A stretch of DNA of 33,225 bases. Source: a virus. The number at the start of each line of letters is the position of its first letter. Position 1 is the stretch's first letter. The notes under the pieces are model-generated. The model did not search any database and was not told the origin of the DNA. It saw only the letters and a list, made by a program, of their open reading frames with translations. Positions 21,967-30,418 of this stretch are shown here, in pieces. The position numbers and the translations under genes are program-made. Where the stretch lies: the IMG/VR virus record IMGVR_UViG_3300028595_000043, positions 1 through 33,225 of that record; one strand, given 5' to 3'.

Positions 21967-22992
21967 ATGGCGACCGCTAAAGATGCCAAAGTCATGATGG
22001 AAACGTCGCAAACGACGTTCGATTACACTGCCGCGACCGATTCCGGTGATCATACCGTTTTCACTGTGTCCGGTAAAACCATTTTTTCAAATCGATCCGG
22101 GTACACGTTGAACGTCCGACCCGATGGCGTGGTGACCGGGCGGAATATGCTATCCACCCACGCCACAGTAAACACGGTCACCATTGCCGGGTTTACCTGT
22201 TATTTGGCGGGCGTACTGAAAACGATCACTGCCACGACCGACACGATTACCCGACCGTCGTCGGCTGTGTCCAAAATTAACTCCATCACTGTAGACAGTG
22301 ACGGAGATATTGCGGTCGTGGCCGGTTTAGACGGGGCGACGACGGCATTTTCAACAGAGCGCGGCGCTGCGGGCGGCCCTCCCTACATCCCTGTTGGGTC
22401 TATCGAGATCGGGCAGGTACGTGTCACGTCTGACTCTGATGCCGTCATTGCAGCATCAGAAATTGAGCAGACCATTGGAGAACACGTCGAGCGATTCGAC
22501 TATCCGACCTGGGATGTAAATCGGATTGGCGAGGGGGATAGCGCTTCTACATCCGCAAAGAAAAACGCTTTCATTGAGTTTGCAACCGCCATTGGCGACC
22601 CGATTCATACCGGCGATACCTACAAACCAGTGTATGTCTCTGGAGCCACTCCGAACCTGACCAAAATCGCAGATACCACCAACTTCAAGGGGGCCTTCAA
22701 CACATTTTCCGTCTCATCCGAGCAGGTGTATGGTGGCACTATTGGTTCAACGTCATCCTCCCTTGGCCAGGGATCTTTTGAGGTGAGACGGCTCAACGAT
22801 GGGATCACAGACACCGTTGTCACCGAAGCGGAGCAGGATCTGGTCTTTAAATTTTTCCCTGATGAAAACAAAATGCCCTACACACTGACCCAGGGGATAC
22901 TCGGTGTCGATGTGGACAATCCCCCGGACGGGCAGATCTCTGCCGCCTGCACGGTCTCTGCCGAAAAGAAAACCGTTCGGTTCAGTTCATAA
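21967..22992 (+). CDS. Major tail tube protein
   Basis: 341 aa, Thr/Ser/Gly-rich beta protein forming the tail tube. Sequence such as SGYTLNVRPDGVVTGRNMLS and GSIEIGQVRVTSDSDAVI and the tail NPPDGQISAACTVSAEKKTV fits siphovirus tube proteins. It sits directly before the frameshifted chaperone genes as gpV does. AAAGGA precedes the ATG, and the hairpin array lies upstream. Position is the main evidence. Confidence 0.82.
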   Translation: MATAKDAKVMMETSQTTFDYTAATDSGDHTVFTVSGKTIFSNRSGYTLNVRPDGVVTGRNMLSTHATVNTVTIAGFTCYLAGVLKTITATTDTITRPSSAVSKINSITVDSDGDIAVVAGLDGATTAFSTERGAAGGPPYIPVGSIEIGQVRVTSDSDAVIAASEIEQTIGEHVERFDYPTWDVNRIGEGDSASTSAKKNAFIEFATAIGDPIHTGDTYKPVYVSGATPNLTKIADTTNFKGAFNTFSVSSEQVYGGTIGSTSSSLGQGSFEVRRLNDGITDTVVTEAEQDLVFKFFPDENKMPYTLTQGILGVDVDNPPDGQISAACTVSAEKKTVRFSS

Positions 22993-23001
22993 GGGGGATG
23001 A

Positions 23002-23436
23002 ATGGCGTTTGATTATGACAAATTCGATCAGACCACTGTTCTTTTCCCCACCCGAAAGGTTCCGGTGCCTCAGCTCTCCGCGTTTTTTCCGGAGGGCGAA
23101 GCACCGGAGTGGGAGATTAAACCCCTGACGGGGCTTGAGCTTGGGATTGTTGAAGAGGCCGGGCAGAAATCTGAAGCCATGCGTCATCTTTTTGAGGCCC
23201 TGGCAGGGAACACCGTGGACAAGATGAAATCTGGCTTTGATGAGCTGTTTAACCTTGGGGACGATCCCACCCCAGCGCAATATCTCAGATGGGTCACAAT
23301 TTTTGAGCTCGGATCAGTGCCTCGATGCCCCAAACACATTGCTGTCAAGATCGCCCATGCCCAGGCGGGGGTATTTCGAAATATCGTACACGAGATTTCG
23401 AAAATGTCTGCCATGGGAGCGGATCTGGGAAAGTAG
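23002..23436 (+). CDS. Tail assembly chaperone, gpG-like
   Basis: 144 aa product made when ribosomes stay in frame; helical, with LELGIVEEAGQKSEAMRHLF and a C-terminal AQAGVFRNIVHEISKMSAMG. It would coat the tape measure during tail assembly. The last codons are GGA AAG followed by TAG, and the GGGAAAG slip site lies on them, as in lambda gene G. GGGGG precedes the ATG. Confidence 0.88.
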   Translation: MAFDYDKFDQTTVLFPTRKVPVPQLSAFFPEGEAPEWEIKPLTGLELGIVEEAGQKSEAMRHLFEALAGNTVDKMKSGFDELFNLGDDPTPAQYLRWVTIFELGSVPRCPKHIAVKIAHAQAGVFRNIVHEISKMSAMGADLGK

Positions 23437-23639
23437 CACGGCTCTGGGCAGATCCCATGATTCAAAATGTGATGTCGCTGTGTGACAAGTCCGGGCAGTT
23501 CCTCTTCCATGTGCTCCCGGATAAGTTCCCGGCGGAGGCTGCCCAGGGCCGGGTGGGGGAAACGGAGATGCTGTTGTGGGAGAAGTATTACACGCGGAAA
23601 AAGGCGGAAGCAGACCGACGGAGACGGCGGCAGGGATGA
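23002..23639 (+). CDS. Tail chaperone gpGT-like -1 frameshift fusion
   Basis: A -1 slip at GGGAAAG (23427-23433) bypasses the TAG at 23434 and adds 68 codons from 23433, giving a 212-aa fusion. The added part (VARLWADPMIQNVMSLCDKS, ending KKAEADRRRRRQG) continues the open frame to 23639 and resembles short gpT domains that contact tail protein and tape measure. The G to GT ratio is controlled in lambda by the same heptamer. The T frame has no sensible start of its own. Confidence 0.88.
23427..23433 (+). promoter_or_regulatory. Programmed -1 frameshift slippery site
   Basis: G GGA AAG in the zero frame, identical to the lambda G-T slip heptamer, immediately followed by the zero-frame stop TAG. 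Confidence 0.9.
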
Positions 23640-23662
23640 CGCTCTTATATATAAGGTAAAAC

Positions 23663-26236
23663 ATGGCAGATTTAACGAGAACGGTTGAAATCATATTCCA
23701 AGGGACAGACTCGATGGCAGGGAGCATCGACTCTATCGGGACCAAAATTGATGGTCTTGGCACCAAAATTGAGAACGTTGGCAATTTTTTTCAGCCGCTT
23801 GTTACAGCAATAACCGGGGCCAGTCTTGCAATGGGTGGGGTCGGCGTTGCTGCTGCTGTGATGCGTTCGGACTTTGAAACGGAAACGCAAAAGATGGCTG
23901 CCGCGTTAAATCTCCCCAAGGAAGAGGTTGGCGGATTGGTCTCTGTTGTTGAGACGGCTTTTACATCCGGGTTTTACACGACGATCGAATCTGCATTTTC
24001 AGCCGCAACAACAGCCGCAAAAAGTTTTAAATCAGCAACCGTCACGGAGCTTGGTGAAATTGTAAACAAAGCTGGGGCAATATCGAGTGTTTTTGATGTT
24101 GATTTTGGTTCGGCCATCAGAGCGGCAAAAACGGTTGTATCAGATTTTGGAGTTTCGTCCGAGGTCGCCCTAAACGCCATCGGAAATGCAATGAGGGAAG
24201 TTGCTGACCCCTCCGAGTTAATTGACTCAATTGGGGAATATGGTGGACTTTTTGCAGAGGCGGGTTCAGATGTAAATGATTTTTTCAACACCATTTTAGA
24301 CGGGTATGATGATTCTATTAATGGCACAGATAAAGTCGCAGATGCATTTAAAGAGTTTGCAATAAAAATACAGAACCCAACAAATGACGTAAAAAAAGAA
24401 CTTGAAAAAATTGGTATTGATGTTCCTGCGCTATATGAAAACATGGAGAGCGGAAAAACAACAATCTTCGAAGCGTTTCAGCAAATCATTGGCAAAATAG
24501 GTGAAGTAGAAAATCAAAACGATCAGTTTGCCGCGGGAGTGGCTCTGCTTGGTACTCCATTTGAAGATCTCGGGACAAAGGCTGTTTTAGAACTCGGGAA
24601 AATTGGAACCGGCACGAGGGATGTCACCAGAGACCTCGAAAACATGGTGCCGGAAAAAACCGTGTCAAAGTCGTTTTCGAACTTGAGAAATACGATGTAC
24701 CTGGAGCTTGTGAAAAACAGCGTATTTGACGACCTTGAAGCCCGGATTGTATCAGCGTTTGATTCGATGGAACCCGCATTTAAAGAGGCAGTATCAAAAA
24801 CTGATTTTTCCCCGCTTGTCACGGCGATTGGAGACATGCTTGACACGATATCGGAACACTTTTCAAGTATGGATCTGGATCTCACAACCGCGCAGGGGAT
24901 GGGGAATGCACTGCAACTTATGGCTGATGGGGCAACCGGTATTGTCAACGCTGCGACGGGCTTTTATGAGGCAACCGCCCCCATCATATCCTTTGGAAAA
25001 GACGCTTATGAATGGTTTGTAGATCTCAATCCGGAGACGCAGCAATTGATTGGTTATGTTGCCGGTCTCAGTTCGGTTTTAACCATATTGGGGGGAGTTG
25101 TTGCTGTCGGTGGAACGCTGGTTTTGGGGCTTGGGGCTGTCGTTTCAATGCTTTCCGGCCCTGTGGGCCTGGTCGGCTTGCTTGGCGCCCTGAGTGCGGC
25201 GGCATATGGTATTACCATTGGTTTGTTCATGACGTACAAAGAAAAGGTTTTCTCTTCTGTTAAAGAGTGGTGGGATGCCGTCGACTCGGACATCAAGGCG
25301 TTCATGACGGGTGGCCTTGTGGGCTACACAATCAATGCCATTTTGGGGGAAGGGTCCAAGGCTGATATTGAAAAAGACCTGAGTGGTTTTTTTGGAGATC
25401 TTGACGCTTATGAAATTGAAGTTAAAGAAAATCAAAACATCGAAAAGTCACTCAAAGCGTTTTTTGATGGACTCGACGCTTATGAAGTCGAAATAAAAGC
25501 CATTACAAAAGAGATCGACAACTATTTCAATGATCTGGACAGTTATGAAAAAAATCTAAAAATCGTTATGGAAGCATCGCCAGACGAAACGTCTTTTGAA
25601 AAAACTGAACAGAGACTTGAAAGGGTTGGAACCCGGGCAGATGGATCTCCCATATACATCGAAGTGCCTGTGTCTGCATCCGGTATCGACAAAACAAAGG
25701 CCGACATAGACAAAAAAATACCATCTGAAAAGATGCTTGAGATCAAGCTTCAGGGGGACATCGATAAGGAAATAGCGCTGATCGAGTCCAGCGCTGAAAC
25801 TGCCCAGGCCGCTTTTAAATATACCGCAGAGGTCAATATTGCTGAGGCGAAATCGGCCGCAGATGTCCTCAAGTCCGCTTTCGAAAGCGTCGGGGACTCT
25901 GTTGTCGCCATGTCGGATTCTGTCAGTGACATGTTTAGCTCTTTCGTTTCCGGTTTCAACGACCTGCCAACATTGCAGCAGTGGAACATGGAGGACATGC
26001 TTGAAGATCAACAGGAACTCCAGAGATTGGCCCTGGAATCTCAAATTAAACTGAATGATGCCCAAGTTGATCTGATGGAGGCAAAGGCCGAAGCCATGCG
26101 AACCGGTGACGGGATGATCAAAATCGATACCACCGGAATCGAGCCCGCCCTGGAGATGGTGATGTGGGAGATCATTAAAAAAGTACAGATCCGGGCCAGT
26201 GAAGAGAGCGCGGACTTTCTGTTGGGGATTTCATAA
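23663..26236 (+). CDS. Tail tape measure protein
   Basis: 857 aa; determines tail length and travels with DNA at infection. The largest gene of the tail cluster, directly after gpG/GT. N-terminal Gly/Ser-rich amphipathic repeats (IDSIGTKIDGLGTKIENVGN), a TP901-like middle (AAKTVVSDFGVSSEVALNAI), a long hydrophobic stretch at about residues 460-520 (VLTILGGVVAVGGTLVLGLG), and coiled coil near the C-terminus. Residues about 575-630 contain three copies of a F-F/Y-x-D/G-LD-A/S-YE motif. Predicted tail length is modest for this size. Confidence 0.93.
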   Translation: MADLTRTVEIIFQGTDSMAGSIDSIGTKIDGLGTKIENVGNFFQPLVTAITGASLAMGGVGVAAAVMRSDFETETQKMAAALNLPKEEVGGLVSVVETAFTSGFYTTIESAFSAATTAAKSFKSATVTELGEIVNKAGAISSVFDVDFGSAIRAAKTVVSDFGVSSEVALNAIGNAMREVADPSELIDSIGEYGGLFAEAGSDVNDFFNTILDGYDDSINGTDKVADAFKEFAIKIQNPTNDVKKELEKIGIDVPALYENMESGKTTIFEAFQQIIGKIGEVENQNDQFAAGVALLGTPFEDLGTKAVLELGKIGTGTRDVTRDLENMVPEKTVSKSFSNLRNTMYLELVKNSVFDDLEARIVSAFDSMEPAFKEAVSKTDFSPLVTAIGDMLDTISEHFSSMDLDLTTAQGMGNALQLMADGATGIVNAATGFYEATAPIISFGKDAYEWFVDLNPETQQLIGYVAGLSSVLTILGGVVAVGGTLVLGLGAVVSMLSGPVGLVGLLGALSAAAYGITIGLFMTYKEKVFSSVKEWWDAVDSDIKAFMTGGLVGYTINAILGEGSKADIEKDLSGFFGDLDAYEIEVKENQNIEKSLKAFFDGLDAYEVEIKAITKEIDNYFNDLDSYEKNLKIVMEASPDETSFEKTEQRLERVGTRADGSPIYIEVPVSASGIDKTKADIDKKIPSEKMLEIKLQGDIDKEIALIESSAETAQAAFKYTAEVNIAEAKSAADVLKSAFESVGDSVVAMSDSVSDMFSSFVSGFNDLPTLQQWNMEDMLEDQQELQRLALESQIKLNDAQVDLMEAKAEAMRTGDGMIKIDTTGIEPALEMVMWEIIKKVQIRASEESADFLLGIS

Positions 26237-26583
26237 TGATTTCGATTACGACAAATACGGCAGACACAATGCTCCCTCTGATCATAAATGAGTCTCCCAA
26301 GTCCTCTTTATACGACAAAGAGGCCAGGGTTTCGAGGGCAAAAACATTGGATGGCGGGGCTTACATCCAAAACAACGGATTCTCCCATGGGGATCGGACA
26401 CTGTCTGTTGTTGCTGTTTTAGATGAATCACAAAAAACAATTCTTGACCATCTGATGTCAAATTTTTCAAAAATCTGTGTTGCGTTTTCAGATGGTTTTT
26501 ATAGTGGGGCGATATCAAGAATAAAGACCCGGGGCAAGGATCACACCATTGAAATTATGATCGAACGGGAAGCAAGAACATAG
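26236..26583 (+). CDS. Minor tail protein (hypothetical)
   Basis: 115 aa; ATG shares a base with the tape-measure stop. Beta-rich with an immunoglobulin- or distal-tail-like feel (GAYIQNNGFSHGDRTLSVVA, then FSDGFYSGAISRIKTRGKDH). Position after the tape measure suggests a distal tail component, as does the short length. No family recognised. Confidence 0.7.
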   Translation: MISITTNTADTMLPLIINESPKSSLYDKEARVSRAKTLDGGAYIQNNGFSHGDRTLSVVAVLDESQKTILDHLMSNFSKICVAFSDGFYSGAISRIKTRGKDHTIEIMIEREART

Positions 26584-26630
26584 CGTGTTTAACAATATGG
26601 GCTTTTAGTCATAAGTAAAAAGGAAATATC

Positions 26631-27074
26631 ATGTCTGCAACCGTAACACACTCAAATCATTACCACGCACAACTATTAAAGGGTAATATCGACTGGGAAA
26701 ACGACACCATTAAAATTATTTTAATGAATACATCTTTTTCTTTTGACCAAGATGCACATGCGACACTTTCAGATGTGACATCGTCGCAGTTGGCGTCAAA
26801 CGCTTATGGGTACACTCAAAATGACAAAACAATCACATTCACGGTAAGCGAAAATGACACGGATGATTGTGCATACGCGACAATAGATACAGACCCGACA
26901 TGGTCTGCCTCCGGTGGGGACATTGGCCCATTTGGTTCCGCCATTATATATGATGACACAACATCCGATGACACCATTTTGTTTTGTGTTGATTTTGGGA
27001 CAGACTACACAATTATAGATTCAGCATCATGGACGGCTGAAGACATTTTGATTAAGCAAGAACAGGGTTCATAA
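26631..27074 (+). CDS. Conserved phage virion protein of tail-tip region
   Basis: 147 aa. The rhythm LLKGNIDWENDTIKIILMNT, then FDQDAHATLSDV and ASGGDIGPFGSAIIYDDTT recurs in a widespread group of small virion proteins of unknown exact role in siphoviruses. Acidic, all-beta; AAAGGA precedes the ATG. It overlaps the next start (TAATG). Structural role inferred. Confidence 0.8.
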   Translation: MSATVTHSNHYHAQLLKGNIDWENDTIKIILMNTSFSFDQDAHATLSDVTSSQLASNAYGYTQNDKTITFTVSENDTDDCAYATIDTDPTWSASGGDIGPFGSAIIYDDTTSDDTILFCVDFGTDYTIIDSASWTAEDILIKQEQGS

Positions 27075-28456
27075 TGAGCTTTATTGCCAAAAGTGTTGTA
27101 TTTGATTTTGCGGTCAATTGGGGAGACACAAAAAAGGGCGTTCGTTCAATTGAGTTTTTTTTGGACGGAACCTTAATCAGTGTTGATAGTGGGACGTGTG
27201 TTTGCTATGCCAAATCAGAGTACTCAACATCATTCACCGCAGAAATGGCATTTTATACGTCACTGTCAAAGGTTGACTCTTCTGCAAATACATCATGGCT
27301 CTCTTCCGCTGCTCAAGCATATCAAAATCAACGGCTCATCATCGTTTTTAATACGGAAACAGAATTTGATTCCATTGTAATAAATAATTATCACAGTTAT
27401 GGTGGGTCGTTAGACCGGGCTGTTAAAAACACAAAAATATACACATCAACCTCATCGATCACAAACACAACATACGGGGCATCAATAGCCAGTGGAATAT
27501 TAATTTTTGATGACACAATCAGACAACATGTATCATCAAATGTTCAAGATGACATTGTTTTAAGTTTGGTTGATCCAAATATTATTATTTCATGTCCAAG
27601 TGTTGTTTCAAATTCAGTTCCCTCAGTTGGCGATATCATTGGTGATGCAAGCACACCCGTTCCCACTGTTCACGCCAAATCGTTTGCATCTGTTGGTGAC
27701 ATCGGCTTGATGTCTTATGCTCAATGTCCACCTATTTCTTCATCGTCTACATTGGATATTGCTTCTTTTAGTCAAAAGTTATCTTGTCCTCTGGGTGTAA
27801 CAAGCTCAACACTAACGATTTCGTCTGTTTATGATCTTATTAGCGCTGGTTTCGCTTGTTCACGTTCTACGGGTTCTTTGGGGGATATTAAAGAAAGAGA
27901 CCTTGGCAATGCTGATGTCAGATTTATATTAACGATTACAGGCAAAAACGACGGTTTGGAAGATATTGAGATACCCATGTCTTCATTTCAGTATCGATGG
28001 ACGTATCCCGGAACGCGGTTTATCCAAGTGGTAGTTCCAACGCTTGATTATGCCGATCAGATATCAGACAGATCCAATGGAACAATCAAGGTCTCCCGAT
28101 ATTTCCCGGATTATGAATTTTATCAAGATCTCATTGAAACCTTTACTATTTACAGCCTGCGACCATACCGTGGAACCACAAACTCATCAATTGTTTTGAC
28201 GGGTTATGCGGCGGGCTACCCTTCAGTTGATCCAAGTTACGTCCCAACATTTCACTACATCGATGCTGGATATAAAGAATCCGGCGGAGACTTTCCAATG
28301 ACCTTGACGTGGCGGATTCCATATTACCCATTTACGGCGGTTGGCAGCGACGTTTTCGTGAGCGGGTCAGATATGCTCAGACTGTTAAGCGTCAACGCGA
28401 CATATACGGCAGACCAAAAAGACGTAACAATCAGAGGGTGGGCATATAGTGGGTAA
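27074..28456 (+). CDS. Tail-tip/structural protein with N-terminal discoidin-like region
   Basis: 460 aa, noticeably AT-rich codons. Residues about 1-140 read like a beta-sandwich (discoidin-like) module (FDSIVINNYHSYGGSLDRAV, then NTKIYTSTSSI). A Ser-rich central part has repeated VVSNSVPSVGDI/SFASVGDIG-like segments (two to three copies around residues 175-275, also SRSTGSLGDIKE). Residues 290-460 form a distinct, conserved-looking domain (ADVRFILTITGKNDGLEDIE, TFTIYSLRPYRGTTNSSIVL). Adhesion or baseplate hub roles are possible; not recognised with certainty. Confidence 0.7.
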   Translation: MSFIAKSVVFDFAVNWGDTKKGVRSIEFFLDGTLISVDSGTCVCYAKSEYSTSFTAEMAFYTSLSKVDSSANTSWLSSAAQAYQNQRLIIVFNTETEFDSIVINNYHSYGGSLDRAVKNTKIYTSTSSITNTTYGASIASGILIFDDTIRQHVSSNVQDDIVLSLVDPNIIISCPSVVSNSVPSVGDIIGDASTPVPTVHAKSFASVGDIGLMSYAQCPPISSSSTLDIASFSQKLSCPLGVTSSTLTISSVYDLISAGFACSRSTGSLGDIKERDLGNADVRFILTITGKNDGLEDIEIPMSSFQYRWTYPGTRFIQVVVPTLDYADQISDRSNGTIKVSRYFPDYEFYQDLIETFTIYSLRPYRGTTNSSIVLTGYAAGYPSVDPSYVPTFHYIDAGYKESGGDFPMTLTWRIPYYPFTAVGSDVFVSGSDMLRLLSVNATYTADQKDVTIRGWAYSG

Positions 28457-28919
28457 GGGAACAATAACCGGCGGCGGAACGGATGGTCTGTATGACGTTG
28501 ATATCTCATATCATCGCGGTAGCCTGGATGATAACGTTGAGATGTTGGCCCAGGCACTGATCGACATACAAACCAAAATCGATTCTGTTGATTCGGATAT
28601 AGATGCGCTATCTTTGGATTTGTCATCCTTGACATGGGAAGCATACAATGAACGAACCAAACAAATAAATTCAAAAATTCGGGAAAGAAGCTTTTTGAAG
28701 ATGCAAAAGCTATCTATCGAAAAGCGCATCGATGTTTTAAACGACATCCCAGAGTCACGATCCCTTACAGACACCGGCGGGGTTTGGTGCGCGGATTTTG
28801 CAGAAGAATTGTCAGGTGAGGTTGGGATTTTGGAAATCCCCGGGGAATCTGTCAGCTTTAACATTGCGCCAAGCGGGGGAGGAACCACCAGCTCTGGAGG
28901 ATCCGGGAGTGATTACTGA
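28449..28919 (+). CDS. Tail-tip associated coiled-coil protein (hypothetical)
   Basis: 156 aa, GTG start overlapping the previous gene by 8 nt. N-terminal GITGGGTDGLYDV-like opening (KGTITGGGTDGLYDVDISYH), then coiled coil residues 28-100 (IDIQTKIDSVDSDIDALSLD), and a C-terminal Gly/Ser tail. Similar N-termini occur in phage tail proteins encoded beside fibre genes. Function unknown. Confidence 0.72.
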   Translation: MGKGTITGGGTDGLYDVDISYHRGSLDDNVEMLAQALIDIQTKIDSVDSDIDALSLDLSSLTWEAYNERTKQINSKIRERSFLKMQKLSIEKRIDVLNDIPESRSLTDTGGVWCADFAEELSGEVGILEIPGESVSFNIAPSGGGTTSSGGSGSDY

Positions 28920-28937
28920 CCGATCGACCATGGCCAG

Positions 28938-30395
28938 TTGGTCATAACGCAAATGATGACACCCGCGCAGGCGTTTTATAATCTTGCAATGCTGCCGGGT
29001 TGGCAAAAGTGGAAGCCAACGTATCGATACGGGACAATTACGGGGCTGACGGGAAGCATTGCAAGCGTGACATTGGAAGAGGCGCTGTCTTCACAGCAGG
29101 ATATAAATGTTAACCAGAGTGCCTCCCTGGAAGACGTCCCCATCGAGTATATGACTTGTGACGGCGTGGCTTTTGAAGAGGGAGATGAAGTCCTTATAAA
29201 GTTTGAGGGTCAGGACTTCGGCTCTCCAAAAATTATCGGTTTTAAAGATCACCCCCGACGATGCCCGGGTGGAATATTGTTGATTGGTGTTAATGGCCAT
29301 GGCGACTATGCCCTTCCTCAAGCAAAGTGTGTCTTGTGGGATACCAAAGAAGGCAAGCTTTATGAGGGGGCCGTCACTGAAGAGGGTGATCCGATTACAT
29401 TCCCGTGTGACCGCTCGGACTTGGATTTTTTTCTAGATGCCCTTTCTCCGGCTGAAGCGTGGAACCTGTTTGAAGAGATTGACCCCGTTGATACGGAAAC
29501 AGATTGCGATGAAGAGCGATCCTACTGGGATGAAACCGGAACCTATAGAACAGAGCAAATAACTTGTAATACCTCGGAGTTAATTCAAGATGATTGCCCG
29601 TGTAGCGGGCGGATCACAGAAAAAACAATCAAGGGATACGGAGAGCACAAAACATTCGTCGCCTACACACGAACTCCGATTTATTTTTCGATTTGTGGAG
29701 AAGCCATCAGTCGAACAGGTTTTGTTGATTTTGATAACTTGCACATGGCGTGCGAGGATTTTTGTTATCAATGTGATGAATTCTTTGGCCAGTTGATTTG
29801 TGAGGACTCTTTTTTGGATGTGCTGGATGGCGCATTTTATTATGATGGAGGGGGATTTTACCCGACATACACGCCATACTATTTCAACACAGACCATAGA
29901 GACTACGTTTCAATTACGCCGTGGGGGGAAACGTTTGAATTTCGGTACATATATGCGGAAGAATTACATCAAGACGAGAATTATACATGGATAGATATGG
30001 TCGGGTACAATTATTCAAACACGACCCTGAGAAAAAATAACATCATTGGTGGGTTTTCAAGTAATGCCATGGTTGCCGTCAATTATTGGCATTATAAAGT
30101 GTCCGAGCGACGAAGCGAATATCGTTATCTTGACTATGACAATGAAACCTATTTCACAAAAACAGAAGCACCGGATCGGGTCTTCAATCGGTATCGCGAA
30201 ATTTATGCACCAACGATCAAGTGCTATCTGGAATACGATGAAACGGAAAACGCGGACAATATCAACCCGCTTGATATGGGAGAGGCAGAGGCGTTATCTG
30301 ATACGCTGCAATCAATAATTGACCAGATTTATGAGGACATGGATGAGGATGGTGACGAGTTAATCGAGCCGTCAATCGGGGTTATTTTTTACTAA
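28938..30395 (+). CDS. Large Cys/Tyr-rich tail protein (hypothetical)
   Basis: 485 aa; start uncertain: TTG 28938, or ATG 28953/28956, none with a good ribosome site. An N-terminal OB-like segment (YRYGTITGLTGSIASVTLEE, EGDEVLIKFEGQDFGSPKII) is followed by a middle with many Cys (TDCDEERSYWDET, DDCPCSGRI, CEDFCYQCDEFFGQLICED), then aromatic repeats of beta strands (YYFNTDHRDYVSITPWGETF). It ends in an acidic helix. The first segment recalls baseplate or tail-spike OB domains. Cys pairs suggest metal sites or disulfides in an exported virion part. No firm family. Confidence 0.7.
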   Translation: MVITQMMTPAQAFYNLAMLPGWQKWKPTYRYGTITGLTGSIASVTLEEALSSQQDINVNQSASLEDVPIEYMTCDGVAFEEGDEVLIKFEGQDFGSPKIIGFKDHPRRCPGGILLIGVNGHGDYALPQAKCVLWDTKEGKLYEGAVTEEGDPITFPCDRSDLDFFLDALSPAEAWNLFEEIDPVDTETDCDEERSYWDETGTYRTEQITCNTSELIQDDCPCSGRITEKTIKGYGEHKTFVAYTRTPIYFSICGEAISRTGFVDFDNLHMACEDFCYQCDEFFGQLICEDSFLDVLDGAFYYDGGGFYPTYTPYYFNTDHRDYVSITPWGETFEFRYIYAEELHQDENYTWIDMVGYNYSNTTLRKNNIIGGFSSNAMVAVNYWHYKVSERRSEYRYLDYDNETYFTKTEAPDRVFNRYREIYAPTIKCYLEYDETENADNINPLDMGEAEALSDTLQSIIDQIYEDMDEDGDELIEPSIGVIFY

Positions 30396-30418
30396 ATTGA
30401 AAGATAAGTGGTGATATA

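Noticed and set aside
23325-23432. Separate gene start for the gpT part
   Set aside because: The frame overlaps gpG and lacks a ribosome site; the slip site gives a better explanation.
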